The notes: a model not told the origin generated them from the letters alone. A DNA stretch of 64,000 nucleotides from Talpa occidentalis (GCF_014898055.3 NW_023604295.1:98099591-98163590); one strand, 5' to 3'; shown: positions 1 through 13,020, counted from the stretch's first letter. Program-made: numbers and translations.

Positions 1-419
1 TAGCATCACAATTTACAATAGCTAAGCTTTGGAAACAACCCAAATGCCCAAAAATAGATGACTGGATCAAGAAGATGTGGTACATATACACCATGGAATA
101 TTACTCAGCATTCAAAAAAGATAAACACATGTAATTTACAGCAACATGGATGGAGCTGGAAGGGATCATGCTCAGCGAAGTAAGCCAGAAAGAAAAAGAA
201 AAATACCAGATGGTCTCACTCATAGCAGAATCTAGAAAACTTAAATAAGGGACCAGGAAAAAGAATAACTATAAGAAAGAAAAAATCAAAATCAACTAAC
301 AAGTATGAACCAGAGACACTCTATGGGGGGTGGGGGGCAGGGAAAGGAGGGATTGGGGTCAAAATAAGGGGGTTTTAATTGTATGGGGAATATAAAAATA
401 AAATTTAAATTAAAAAAAA
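1..419 (+). mobile_element. L1 LINE, 3' end (cut by window edge)
   Basis: The last part of L1 ORF2 and the 3' UTR are present, matching 57295-57705 of the full-length L1 in this window. The 3' UTR has the G-rich tract (about 323-358), then AATAAA-type sequence and an A-rich tail. The reading frame has an early stop at 132-134 that is also found in the L1 at 1389-5150. The 5' part lies outside the window. Confidence 0.93.
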
Positions 420-1388
420 GACATAAGTGAGGAGATCCTCCACATATCTGAAGGCCAGACTTCCAGCTACTTGAACTGTTTGAATATAGGTAGCACCCTG
501 AAAGTGAGAAAACATCACTGCATGCAGAGTAGGATACACATACTCACTGTCCAAGGACACAAGCCTGCCTGAAAGTCTGCAGAAGAGGCAGGCAGTGCCC
601 AGAGGAGGCAAGCGTGGAAACAATAGGGAGCAAGACTTGGGAAACCGGACTTAGAGCAGGTGCCTTGTGCTTCAGCAGCGCCACATGGTGTCACAGCCCA
701 TGATCTATCCTCATGGTGTCCACATTCATGCTCAGTGCATCTGTCTTCAGTTTTCCAGATCAAATCACACCTGCTCATTTCCCACAAACAAACATGAGGA
801 GGAATCCAAGCCCATTTGTACCTAAGGATTCCCTCACACCATTTGTAGTATCATATAAGAGCCCTCAGGCTACACAGTCCAGGAAACTTGGGAGTGTTTG
901 TAGTTCACCACTTGCAGTGGTTGCCATTGACCACTCACGGCACTCACGCAGTTTACACAACATGGGCAACTTGAAATTCATAGCCCCATTCCTCTGTGCC
1001 GGGGCCATCACCAGGATCTCTGCACTGGCTCCCAAGCTAAGGGGGGCAAGACTGAGTGTTCTGTTCCAAGTTATCTTGTCCTCACCCAGAAGAAAGCAGG
1101 TCTCCCCACACTGTCCTGCCCCTTCACTGTGAGCCCCACCCTCCCCAGGATCTCTTCTGGGTGCTTCCAGGAGTCCCTTCAAAGTCAGAGATCTCAACTC
1201 TCTCCCAAAGCAAGAGCTAGGGCTCCTCCCCTGGGGTGGGGAGGAAAAGATGTTATCATTCTCGGTGATGACTCTGAGGTCAAGAGACAGACCACATTTT
1301 ATTTCTCAGCCAAGTTGTCCTGCAGCATAGATAATCTCAAGTCAAGGTTGAATTTTACTTAGGGATTCTTGCTAAAGAAAAGTGGGAA
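420..1388. other. no gene recognised
   Basis: This stretch separates two L1 copies. It has short open frames on both strands, but none shows a recognisable domain, splice-site organisation or repeat match. I see nothing supportable here. Confidence 0.5.
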
Positions 1389-4300
1389 GTTATTATGACT
1401 AAACCCCCACTACAAAAAATACTAGAAGGAGTCTTAAAGCCAGAACCAACAGAGGGATGAATAACAACAACACAGGCCAAAGAAAAAAAAAAAGAAAAAA
1501 TAGTTATTAAAAGAATAAATAAAATCAGAGAAAGAGAAACAAAATGGCAAATACCAATGCTAACATATTAATATTAACTCTAAATATAAATGGACTAAAA
1601 TCTCTAATAAAAAGACACAGAGTCACAGACTGGATTAAGAAACAAAACCCAACCTTTTGCTGTCTCCAGGAAACACATTTAACTACAAAAGATAAAAAAA
1701 GACAGAAAGTAAAAGGATGGAAAACAATTCTACAAGCAAATAGATCAAAAAAGAAGGCAGGAACTGCTATACTTATATCAGATAAAACAGATTTCAAACC
1801 AAAAAGGTAAAAAGAGACCGATGGTCACTACATTTTGATCAAGGGGGCAATACTGCAAGAAGAAATAACACTCATTAACATATACTCACCAAATGAAGAA
1901 GCAACAAAATATATCAGACAACTATTATCATCTCTGAAAACAGATGTCAGAGAAAACACAGGTGTAGTAGGAGACTTCAACACACCACAATCAACAATGG
2001 ATAGATCCAAGACACAAAAAGTAAGTAAGGACATGAAAGCTCTAAATAAGGCTCTAGAGCACTTGGGCTTAACAGACATCTATAGAACACTAAATCCCAA
2101 AAAAATCCGAGTACACATTTTTCTCAAGCACACAGGGATCATTCTCAAGGATTGATCACAAACTGGGACACAAGACAAACATCAACAGATACACCAAGAT
2201 TGAAATCATACCAACCATCTTCTCTGACCATGAAGGCCTCAAACCAGAAATAAACCATAAAAAGAAGGCAAGGAACTCTCCTACCTCATGGAGATTGAAA
2301 ACCACACTACTGGAAGACCACTGGATTAATGAGGAGATCAAAGAAGAAATTAAAAAATTCTTTGAATTGAATAACAGGGAGGACACCAATTTCCTAAATG
2401 TATGGGATGCAGCAAAAGCAGTCATAAGAGGAAAATACATAGCAATAGACGCTCACATCAAGAAACAAGAAAGAACTCAAAGAAACAACGTAATCTCTAA
2501 GCTCAAAGATCTAGAAAAAGAACAACAAAAAAACCCCAAAAACAGTAGAAGAAAAGAAATAATAAAAACCAAAGCAGAAATAAATGATATCGAAACTAAA
2601 AAAACAATCCAAAAGATCAATGAAACCTAGAACTGTTTCTTCAAAAAAATCAATAAAATAGACAAACCCCTAGCCAGGCCCACAAGGGAAAAATGGGAGA
2701 AAACACAAATAAATAGGATCACAAATGAAAGAGGAGAAATCACAACAGACACAGCAGAAACCAAAAGAATAATCAGAAACTACTATGGACAGTTATATGC
2801 AAACAAGTTCAAAAATCTAGTAGAGATAGACAAATTCCTGCAACTCTACAATCACCCAAAGCTAGATAAAGAAGAAATAAAACACCTAAGCAGATCGATT
2901 ACAAGCAGCGAAATTGAAATGGTAATCAAAAACCACCCCAAAAACAAAAGCCCAAAACCGGATGGATTTACAAATGAATTCTACCAAACATTCAGAAATG
3001 AATTAGTGCCTATCCTTCACAAACTCTCAAAAAATTGAGAAGGAAGGGATAATACCAAACACATTCTATGAAGCCAACGTTACACTAATACCAAAACCAA
3101 ACAAGGACAACACAAAAAAAGAAAACTACAGGTCAATCTCTCTAATAAACACGGATGCAAAAATCCTCAATAAAATTTTAGCTGTCAGAATCCAATAAAT
3201 CCAAAAATGTATCCATAAGATAATTCACCATGACCAAGTAGGATTTATTCCAGGGACACAAGGATGGTTCAACATCCGAAAATCAATCAATGTAATCTAA
3301 CACATCAACAAAAAGAAATATAAAAACTATATGATAATATCCATAGATGCTGAGAAAGCATTCAACAAAGTACAACACCCATTCATGATAAAGACCCTTG
3401 AAATTCTCAGGATACAAGGAACATACCTCAACATCATAAAGCCCATATATGACAAGTGCACTGCCAATATCATTCTTAATGGTGAAAAGCTGAAAGCATT
3501 TCCATTAAGATCTGGAACAAGACAAGGATGTCCACTCTCACCACTGCTTTTCAATATAATACTGGAAGTCCTAGCCAGAGCAATAAGACAAGAGAAAGGC
3601 ATACAAGGAATCCAAATAGGCAAGGAAGAAGTCAAACTATCACTATTTGCAGATGATATGATAATATACATAGAGAACCCCAAAAACTCCACAGAAAAAC
3701 TAATTAAACTCATTAATCAGTTTAGTAAAGTGGCAGGATATAAAATCAACACACAAAAATCAGTAGCCTTCCTATATAGAAACAATAAATCTGAAGAAGA
3801 AGAAATCAAGAAAACCATTCCTTTTATTATTGAAACAAAAAAAAAATCAAATACTTGGGAATAAACCTAACAAAAGAAGTAAAGGACCTATACAAAGAAA
3901 ACTATAAAACACTTTGTACTGGAGCTAAAGAAGTTTGTTCAATAAACAGTGCTGGGAAAACTGGGTCACTACCTGCAAAAGAATGAAGTTTGATCACTAC
4001 CTCACACCGTGCACAAAAACCAACTCAAAATGGATTAAAGAACTAGACATAGGACCTGAAACCATAAAATATATAGAAGGAAATATAGGTGAAACACTAC
4101 ATGATATGCACTTCAAAGACATCTTTACAGACACATCACCCAAAGCAGTGATAGTGAAGGCAAAGATAAACAGCTGGGACTGCATCAAATTAAAGAGCTT
4201 CTGCAGAGCAAAAGAGACAATAACCAAAACAAAGAGAAATCCCACTGCCTGGAGAACATTTTGCACACAACACTAACGATAAAGGACTGATCACAAAAAT

Positions 4301-5150
4301 CTACAAAGAGCTGATGAGACTCAACAAAGACAAAGAAAATAATCCAGTCAAAAATTGGCAGAAGAGCTAAAAAGAAACTTCTCCAAAGAGGAAATACAAA
4401 TGACCAACAGGCATATGAAAAAATGTTCAACATCACTTGCAATCAGGGAAATGCAAATCAAAACTATAATGAGATACCATCTCACACCAGTGAGAATGGC
4501 ACATTTTAAAAAAACTAGCAACAACAAATGTTGGTGAGGATGTGGAGAAAAAAGACCTCTCCTGCACTACTGGTGGGAATGCAAACTGGTCCAACCTCTA
4601 TGGAAAGCTGTGTGGAGATTCCTCAACCTACCAAAGACAGACTTTCCATGTGATCAGCAATTCCACTCCTAGATTTTTACCCAAAAGACACAGAAACATC
4701 AATTCCAAAGAGCACCTGCACCCCTCTGTTTATAGCAGCACTGTTTACAATAGCTAAGCTTTGGAAACAACCCAAATGCCCAAAAATAGATGACTGGATC
4801 AAGAAGATGTGGTACATATACACCATGGAATATTACTCAGCATTCAAAAAAGATAAACACATGTAATTTACAGCAACATGGATGGAGCTGGAAGGGATCA
4901 TGCTCAATGAAATAAGCCAGAAAGAAAAAGAAAAATACCGGATGGTCTCACTCATAGCAGGAATCTAGAAAACCTAAATAAGGGACCAGGAAAAAGAATA
5001 ACTATAAGAAAGAAAATACCAAAATCAACAAACAACTATGAACCAGAGACACTACTGGTGGGGGGCGGCTGGGAATGGAGGGATTGGGGTCAAAATAAGG
5101 GGGTTTTAATTGTATGGAGAATATAAAAATAAAATTAAAAAAGAACATTT
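1389..5150 (+). mobile_element. L1 LINE, 5'-truncated and internally deleted
   Basis: The copy begins in the last codons of ORF1 (about 1389-1458), runs through the inter-ORF spacer and ORF2, and ends in the G-rich 3' UTR and an A-rich tail near 5145. Compared with the full-length copy at 52235-57823, about 410 bp of ORF2 are missing at about 3915, where sequence equivalent to about 56057 joins sequence equivalent to about 56470. No convincing target-site duplication was seen. Confidence 0.93.
1544..4968 (+). pseudogene. L1 ORF2 remnant (endonuclease-reverse transcriptase)
   Basis: ORF2 of L1 normally encodes an AP-like endonuclease, a reverse transcriptase and a C-terminal cysteine-rich region, about 1275 residues in all. 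Pieces of all three survive here in different frames: endonuclease (1544-1810 and 1835-2155), the linker before RT (2295-2630), RT with the FADD catalytic motif (3331-3864) and the C-terminal half (3935-4276 and later). At least five frame breaks, an internal deletion near 3915 and a nonsense codon at 4864-4866 make it non-functional. The nonsense codon removes about 34 C-terminal residues and is shared with the L1 end at 1-419. Confidence 0.93.
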
Positions 5151-5439
5151 GTTTAAAACTGAAAAAAACGAAAACAAAAAAAAGAAAAATTAGGTAACTG
5201 GGGCAGACAGTAAGCCTGAGAAAAGCAGACACAGGCATGACAAAGCCAATAATGCATGATACAGAGAGATGCCCTTGAAGTCAGGGGCCAGTCACCTCCT
5301 GGAAGGTTACACCTCAGGAAATGCCACAGGGAGGGTGGGCACTGTAGGCAGCACGAGTAACTCTTGCTGGCAGGTTGGTGCACTGGGGAGGATTTAAATG
5401 TGTTAGTAGTGTCTTTCAATGCTCTTCATTTAAAGACCT

Positions 5440-5760
5440 GCTATTTTTCTTAAAAAACAAAAAACATTTTCGGAGTGGTTCAAAGTTACAGAAAAGTTTG
5501 TTGTAAGAATCTAACAAAGAACACACATACACTCTACCCACATTAACATTGTGCCCTTTGCTTCACCATTTGTGCTTGTACTCTTTCTATTTACTATGAA
5601 CAATCTGATGCATTACACTAAATAATTCAGCTCGTATTACCTCAGAATTAGGATGTGCTTTTATATAGCCACAGTGTAGTTATCAATTTCTATAAGCTTA
5701 ATATTGGCACAGTTACTACCTTTAATTTGCTATAAAGGGGCTGTCCATAATGATGTTAAC
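5440..5760. repeat. ancient LINE-like repeat fragment (L1M type)
   Basis: The text around 5480-5720, with a run of AT-rich sequence ending in a 'ttatatagccacagt' segment, resembles the long 3' UTR of old mammalian L1M elements as I remember it. Divergence is high and the edges are approximate. The flanks, 5151-5440 and 5760-6123, show nothing recognisable. Confidence 0.4.
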
Positions 5761-6135
5761 TTTGAACACCGTGACAGGGGAAATGGCAGAGTGAATCCAA
5801 CTTCCTTCTTTAATTTCTGCAAGTGCATCCCCCTTGGACACTCTCTGTTCATGTCCCAGGTCAGAAATGATGTCTTTCCTGGCTTGTCATCTGCTCATCT
5901 GCTCACCATCCTTTAAGGCAATTGAGCCTCTTTTTAAAGCCTCCTCTGATAAAGAAAAGGTTGCCAAGTAAACACAAATTGAATTATGGAATTTTAGTTC
6001 ATTGAATTCTCTCACCTTATCTGCTTTATGTAGGCTATAATACTTGGGTGCATGATTTTTGGTAACCAGCTTATTGGGTGTCAGGATAACTTTTAATCTT
6101 GCTGCCTAATATGTGTTATTAAGATAAAATATTAG

Positions 6136-6404
6136 GGCCTCCCTGGTGGTGCAAGGGGTTAAATTTCAGCACTATGAAGCTATGAGAAGCCACTGCAGCA
6201 TAAGTTTGATCCCCTGCCAGGGACTAACCCACATGGCACAGGAGAACTCTCCTGTCTCTCCAGCTGCTCGCCTCAGCACTGTATTTCAGGAGATCTGCCT
6301 GTTCTTATCCCCACTCTGTCTCTGGTGAATACTCTCACCCCCCACACCTCTGGCCTATACCCCAGCTCTGATATGAATAAATAAATAAATCTTTAAAAAT
6401 GATA
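6136..6404 (+). mobile_element. tRNA-derived SINE, diverged copy
   Basis: The head 'ggcctccctggtggtgcaag' is the tRNA-related part. The body ends in repeated AATAAA and TCTTT. A perfect 12-bp target-site duplication (ataaaatattag) lies at 6124-6135 and 6405-6416. The A and B boxes are eroded relative to the copy at 62771-63042, so this is an older insertion of the same family. Confidence 0.93.
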
Positions 6405-6769
6405 ATAAAATATTAGTTCCCATGCACTAAGATTTTTCTTCTTTGTCCCTTCTGCAAAATTTGCCAAGCCCATACCATATGTGAATGTGGATCAGGAGCA
6501 GAGCTATTCATAAAGAAATGAATCAGACCCCCTTCTCTGCACTCAGAGATCTTACAGCCTCATGGGGAAGCAGACAAGTAGATGTACAGTCATTCTCTAG
6601 TGTCCATATTGATGGACAAGTGTGCATTTGGTGGTAACAGGGACAAAGACAAGGAGACAGGCTGAGTGGCTGTCAAGAACTATCATAAATGAAGAGCACA
6701 TGTGCTCATGTATTACCCCCACCCCCTTGTGGATTTAAGTCAAGATTCTGTTTCAACAAAATTATTCAA

Positions 6770-6935
6770 TTGCAGGGTCATTCAACAGTGCTGACCAAAC
6801 ACTTGTTGTGTGCTAGTCATTATGCTGAGCCTGGTATTGCAGAAACACACAACTGACATGGTCTCTTCTTCCACGGAGCTTATTGTCCATTGGGGGACAC
6901 AATCACCAACTCAGTCAACATGCATTAGGGGCATA
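6770..6935 (+). repeat. L2-like LINE fragment
   Basis: The sequence reads like the L2 3' region: an 'attcaac...cacttgttgtgtgctag' beginning followed by a 'cacggagcttattgtccattgggg' type segment. The match is from memory and the boundaries are approximate. A weaker similar stretch occurs at about 6485-6600. Confidence 0.5.
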
Positions 6936-7194
6936 ATATATAAGGCAGTGAGGACTAAGGGAGTTAACAGACACTGTTCCTGTGCAAATAGAAAATATGA
7001 GTTCTCCTTATTCATTTGGAAAGGAACTCCGAGTCCAAGGCCGACAATAGCCAATGACACATGAATATTCCAGACAACACTTCCCTCCTGGAAGAGCAAA
7101 GAGAGCAGCCTGTGAATTAAGCTTCACCAAGATGCTCAATGATAGGATGGCTCTGAAGGCAGATACAGTTTCTTAAGAAAACATGTGGAATTTT

Positions 7195-7575
7195 ATTTTT
7201 AATTAGCTTGGGAAATATTAACACATTGTAAGAAAAAACATTTGCACAGTGAAAAACGACATTTGATTTCTATCCTGGCCCCTCGCCTCCCAGTTTCCTC
7301 CCCAGGGAAGATCACTAGTAAGGGTTTCCTTTACTTCCTCCAGGGGACATAAACATATGCATGCATATCTACCACACTTGCTTTATGCACAGGGCTCTGT
7401 TCCTTGCTTTTTCCACTGAAACTATATGCTATGAAGATGGTTCTTTTCCTTAGTTATAGACTTTCCCCTCCTTTCAGGCATGAACCACACCATATTTAAC
7501 CAACCTCCCACTGACAGAATTCATGAGGCTTCTAGCCCTTTGCTGTGGCAAACAATGCTCAATATATTGAGGGAT
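7195..7575 (+). repeat. L1M 3' UTR fragment, first part
   Basis: The order of features (a 'cctccccagggaag' block, 'atgcatgcatatctacc', 'ccttgctttttccac', then 'atatttaaccaacctcccactg') follows the old L1M 3' UTR I remember. The continuation of the same element is found at 8395-8965. The 0.8 kb between them (7576-8394) contains unassigned DNA and a small young L1 end. Confidence 0.5.
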
Positions 7576-8168
7576 AAAATGAGGAGGAATAAAAGTGTAC
7601 ATAAACCATATAATATGGCCAAGACTAAATATTATTTTCAAAATAGGAAACTTAACAATCTGCAGAAAACACAGTTGTACCAAAAAACAGACCTGAATGT
7701 GCAAGGACAGTGAGTCAGAAAAAAACAAGGTCAGTGTATCTCCAACTGGGTTTAGGAGACAGAGGAAAGCAAATGTCTGGGCCTTCGTAAAGGCAGAATG
7801 TGGTTTGCACATGCTTGGAAGAAAACCAGCTAGCATCCGGGTCACCCCCAGGAAGGTCAGCACCACTGCTTGGATGGGAATGACAGTAGCTCAGAGGCGA
7901 AGGTACTAGTCTCATTTGGGAATGGAGGGGAGGACCTGGAGGAACACCCAGGGACAGTGCAGACTATTCCAAGGCAGGTGCTTGGAGAGGTAAGAGGGAA
8001 AAACAAAGGAGGAGGAATTGGTGGGGAGGGGGTATATAAATATGTACACAGAGGTTTGAGCTACTTGGAATTCAGTCTGCTTGTGGCTTCTCCTACTTGC
8101 TGGTCAGCTCAAGTTGGTTGCTCAACACAGGCCCTTCATCTCTTCCAGTCTAAGAATGTACATTTTAA

Positions 8169-8373
8169 TGAATAACTATAAGAAAGTGAAAATCAAAATC
8201 AACAAAAAACTATGAAACAGAGACACTTTTGGGGGGTGGGGGCGGGAGGGGAGCGATTGGGGTCAGAATGGGGGGTTGCAATTGTATGGGAATATAAAAA
8301 TAAAATTTATTATTTAAAAAAAATAAAATATGCACATATATTTTAAGAAAGATTTAAAAAATAAAATAAAATA
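8169..8373 (+). mobile_element. L1 LINE, very short 3' end with target-site duplication
   Basis: Only the last part of the L1 3' UTR is present: the G-rich tract at about 8230-8277 and the final 'aatataaaaataaaattta'. Duplications of 17 bp with one mismatch flank it, at 8152-8168 and 8374-8390. Between the normal L1 end (about 8312) and the second duplication lie two A-rich tracts separated by about 30 bp of non-L1 sequence. Confidence 0.9.
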
Positions 8374-8394
8374 AAGAACGTACATTTTAAAATG

Positions 8395-8744
8395 TCAAAA
8401 GGTAATATAAAATTTTCCTGTAAAAAAGATTCATACAAAGTTATACATCCACCAGTAGTGTGCCTGCTTCTCCACATCCCCCCAGCTCACTGCTGTTACA
8501 CACCGACCTTTGACCACATGGTGAATTGTATCTGAAAAACACTTTTAATTTGCATACCTCTTATTATGAGTGATTGAATATTTTTTCCTATTTTTGAAGA
8601 CCATCTGCTAGGGTTTTGTTTTTCCTTGTATGCTCTTGTTTCTTATCTTTTGTTGAATTTCCTGTTAGGTTATGATCATTTTTTATTGATTTACATGAAG
8701 CCTTTATATGTGTGTGTGTGTGTGTGTGTATATATACATATATG

Positions 8745-8776
<32 letters not shown>

Positions 8777-8965
8777 CACACACACATATATAAAATCAGG
8801 TCAATGTCTAATATATGTTATGATTATTTTTCTCAGTTTGTTATTTCTATGTTGACTTTGATACATTTTCACATTCCAGAAATTCTATGTCATTATATAG
8901 TCAAATGTATCTTTTCTCCACTGGTTTGGATAGCTCTTTACCATACAGCAACATGGAAGAGCAAA
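8395..8965 (+). repeat. L1M 3' UTR fragment, second part
   Basis: This continues the element at 7195-7575, with a 'tacatccaccagtagtgtgcctg' type stretch, then 'tttaatttgcatacctcttattatgagtga', then a segment ending near 8965. It is interrupted by the simple repeat at 8706-8794. Divergence is high. Confidence 0.5.
8706..8794. repeat. compound microsatellite (TG)n-(TA)n-(CA)n-(TA)n-(CA)n
   Basis: A run of TG dinucleotides passes into TA, then CA, then TA, then CA and TA. The TG and CA blocks are reverse complements, so the tract can fold into a hairpin. It sits inside the old L1M fragment. Confidence 0.95.
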
Positions 8966-9523
8966 ATTCCTACAACAAAACCAGCTATCATAAGCCAGTT
9001 TGGGAAACAGAGGGTGTGTATGGAAATGAGATTGGAAGGATCTTCGCTTAGCTGAGGCTGGATGAGGGCTCTGCCCAATGGGTAAGCAGGATTTTGGGGT
9101 GTCCACAGGAGTCACAGTTGTAAGTTTAGGTTTACTCAGTCCCAATCAAGACCAGACATTTGATCAACCTGGGAATTTGTCATTGCAGTCACTGGTCACT
9201 TGGGAAGGAAATGTCCTAGTGTGTGTGCAAAAGGGAGAAAAGAAGAACCGTGGCTGGAAGCAGTGGGTTGAGGGAGACAAGCTACACCTGGTAAGTCCTG
9301 GGCTCTGCCTGGCTCCTTTCTCTTCTGCTGCACTTACACAACCTGCATTCACCTAGCCAGGTGCTGTGACAAGAAAAATGGCCCAGCACTCCTCCCCTGA
9401 GCTCCAGCCAAATGTGTGTGGTCATATAGTCAGAAAGCCATTCCCATCTGGCTCAGGGGACTCCAGGAAGAAATCTTTATGGCTGATTCTGTGAACAGCT
9501 ACAACTAAAAGGAAAGTTCAAAA
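8966..9523. other. no gene recognised
   Basis: This unassigned sequence lies between the L1M debris and the next L1. Open frames here are short and show no recognisable domains. Confidence 0.4.
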
Positions 9524-12500
9524 CATCAACAGACACATTAAGAGCAAAATCATTCCAACTATCTTCTCCCATCATAAAGGCATCAAGCTAGAAATAAATC
9601 ATGAAAAGAAAACAAGGAACCCTCCCATTTCATGGAGATTGAAATCCACACTACTGGAAGACCACTGGACTAGAGAGGAGATCAAAGAAGAAATTAAAAA
9701 TTACTTTGAGTTGAATGACAAGGAGGACACCACTTTCCAGAATGTATGGGATGCAGCAAAAGCAGTAATAAGAGGAAAGTATATAGCAATACAGGCTGAC
9801 ATCAACAAACAAGAAAGAACTCAAAGAAACAACCTAATCTCACATCTTAAAGAGCTACAAACAGAACAACAAAGAAACCCTAAAGCCAGTAGAAGAAAGG
9901 AAACAATAAAAGTCAAAGGAGAAATAAACAAATTGGAAATTAAAAAAACAATCCAAAAGATCAATGAAAACAAAAGTTGGTTTTCGAAAAAATAAACAAA
10001 ATAGACAAACCTCTAGCCAGGCTCACAAAGAAAAAACAGGAGAAAACACATTTAAATAGGTTTACAAATGAAAGAGGAGAAATCACAACAGACTCAGTAG
10101 AAATCAAAAGAATAATCAGAGATAACTGTGAACACTTATATGCAAACAAATTCAACAATCTAGAAGAGATGGACAAATTCCTAGAATGATATAATAGTCC
10201 AAAGCTGGACAAAGAAGAAATAGAACAACTAAACAGATCAATCACAGCAGCAAAATTGAAGCAGTAATCAAAGCACTCCCCAAAAACAAAAGCCCAGACC
10301 CAGACAGCTTCACAAATGAATTCAACCAAACGTTCAGCAATGAATTAATGCCTGTCCTACACAAACTCTTTCAAAAAATTGAAAAAAAAGGAATACTACC
10401 AAATATGTTCTACAAAGCCAACATTACACTAATACCAAAATCAAACAAAGACAGAACAAAAAAAGAAAATTACAGGCCAATCGCCCTAATGAACACTGAT
10501 GCAAAAATCCTCAACAAAATCCTTGCCAACACAATCCAACAATGCATCAAAGGGATAGTACACCACGATCAAGTGGGATTCATCCCAGGGGCAAAAGGAT
10601 GGCTCAACATATGAAAATCGGTAAGTGTAATCCAACACATCAACAAAAAGAAAAATAAAAACCATATGAACATATCAATAGATGCTGATAAAGGATTCTA
10701 CAAAGTACAACATCCATTTATGATGGAGGTCCTTGAAATTCTTGGGATACAAGGAACATGCCTTAACATGATAAAAGCCATATATGAAAAACCCACTGCC
10801 AACATTATTCTCCATGGTGAAAAGCTGAAGGCCTTTCCTTTAAGATCAGGAACAAAACAAGGTTGTCCTCTCTCACCACTGCTCTTCAATATAATACTGG
10901 AGATCCTAGCCAGGGAAATAAGACAAGAGAAAGACATACAAGGAATCCAAATAGGGAAAGAAGAAATAAAACTATCACTATTTGCAGACAATATGATAAT
11001 ACACATAGAGAACCCTAAAAACTCCACACAAAAACTACTCAAAATAATCAACCAGGTCAGTAAAGTAGCGGGATACAAAATCAACACACAAAAATCAGCA
11101 GCCTTCCTATACATAAACAATCAATTGGAAGAAGAAATCAAGAAACCCATCCCTTTTATAATTGAAACCAAAAAAAATCAAATACTTGGGAATAAACCTA
11201 ACAAAAAAGGTGAAAGACCTATACAAAGAAAATTATAAAACACTATTAAAAGATATTGAAGAAGACACAAAGAAATGGAAGGACATCCCCTGCTCATGGA
11301 TTGGAAGCATCAACATTATTAAAATGGCCATCCTCCCAAAAGCTATATACAAATTCAATGCTATTCCATAAAAATCCCAAGACATTTTTCAAAGAAATAG
11401 AACAAATACTGATGAAATTCATATGAAACCACAAAAAACCACAAATAGCCAAAGCCCTACTGATGAAAACAAAGGAGAAAGGAGGTATCACACTTCCAAA
11501 CTTCAAGCTATACTACAAAGCCATAACAATTAAAACAGTTTGGTAGTGGAACAAAAATAGACACATAGACCAATGGAACCGAATAGAGAGCCCAGAAATA
11601 AAGCCACACCTATATGAACAACCAATCTTTGACAAAGGAGCAAAGAATATGCAATGGAACATGGACAGTTTGTTCAATAAATGGTGCTGGGAAAACTGGA
11701 CCTCCCATGCAAAAAAATGAAACTAGACTACTACCTCTCACCATGCACAAAAATCAACTCAAAATGCATAAAAGAACTGGACATAAGACCTGAAAATAAA
11801 ATATATAGAAGAAAATATAGGTAAAACATTACAAGACATACAGAAACATCTAGACATCTCAGAAACATCTTTAAAGACTCGTCACCCAAAGCAGTGATAG
11901 TGAAGGCAAAGATAAACAACTGGGATTACATCAAACTGAAAAGCTTCTGCACAGCAAAAGAGACATTAACCAAAACAGAGAGACACCCCACTGATTGGGA
12001 AAAAAATCTTTGTACTCCATTCAACTGATAAGGGACTGATCACAAAGATATACAAAGAACTCACATGACTCACTCAACAAAAACAAAATAATCCAAATAA
12101 TCAAGTCAAGAAATGGGCAGAAGAACTCAACAGACATTTCTCCAAAGAGGAAATGCAAATGTCCAACAGGCATATGAAAAAATGTTCAACATCCCTTATA
12201 ATCAGGGAAATGCAAATCAAATCAAAATCACACTGAGATACCACCTTACACCAGTAAGAATGGCACATATCAAAAAAAACAAGCAACACAGGCCTCCCCT
12301 GGTGGCACAGTGGTTGAGCACTGGGCTACGAAGCTGCCCGCAACCTCTGCAGCGCCAGTGCAATCGCTGGCCGCCAGGCAAGGGTCCCACATGGTGCCAC
12401 AGACCTCTCCTGCCACACCCTCTGCTCCCCTGAGCAGTGTATTACCTCACTCTGCCTGTTCTGTTCCCCGCTCTGGCTCTGGTGAATTCTCTCACCCTGC

Positions 12501-13020
12501 CACACTTCTGACTACACACAGTGCTTGTATAAATAAATAAAAAAATCTTTAAAAAAAAAAAAGAAAGAAATTTAAAAAAAAAAGTGACAACTGCTGTCAA
12601 TGATGTAGTGAAAAAGGAACTCTCCTACATTGTTGGTGGGAGTGCAAACTGGTCCGTCCACTGCAGAAAGCTGTCTGGAGATTCCTCAGTCTACTAAAAA
12701 TGGAGCTACCATACGATCTGGCAATTCCATTGCTAGGGATCTACCCAAAGGACACAAAAACCATGATTCAAAAGAACACCTGTACACCTATGTTTGTTGC
12801 AGCACTATTTACAATAGGAAAAACCTGGAAACAACCCAAACACCCCGAAACAGATGACTGGATCAAGAAGATGTGGTATATATACACAATGGAATATTAT
12901 TCAGCAATCAAAAAAGATAAACTCATGCCCTTCACAGCAACATGGATGGAGCTAGAAGGAAATATGCTCAGTGAAATAAACCAGTTGGAAAAAAAAACTA
13001 TCAGATGGTTTCGCTTATAA
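9524..13020 (+). pseudogene. L1 ORF2 remnant with altered RT catalytic motif
   Basis: Surviving open pieces include 9639-9995, 10348-10614, 10666-11238 (RT) and 12700-13020 (C-terminus). The RT catalytic motif, normally FADD in L1, reads FADN at 10981-10992, which changes the second metal-binding aspartate. Many frameshifts, stops and a SINE at 12291 also interrupt it. There is no ORF1 because the copy is 5'-truncated, and it cannot be functional. Confidence 0.9.
12291..12580 (+). mobile_element. tRNA-derived SINE inside L1
   Basis: The element begins 'ggcctcccctggtggcacag' and ends with 'aaataaataaaaaaatcttt' plus an A tail. It splits the older L1 ORF2 in its C-terminal coding region. The flanks share an A-rich, degraded repeat (about 12271-12290 and 12566-12582), so the duplication is only approximate. 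Confidence 0.92.

Noticed and set aside
713..1362. Overlapping open frames of 139 and 77 codons between two L1s
   Set aside because: There is no recognisable protein, no splice context that stands out, and a comparable frame is open on the opposite strand.
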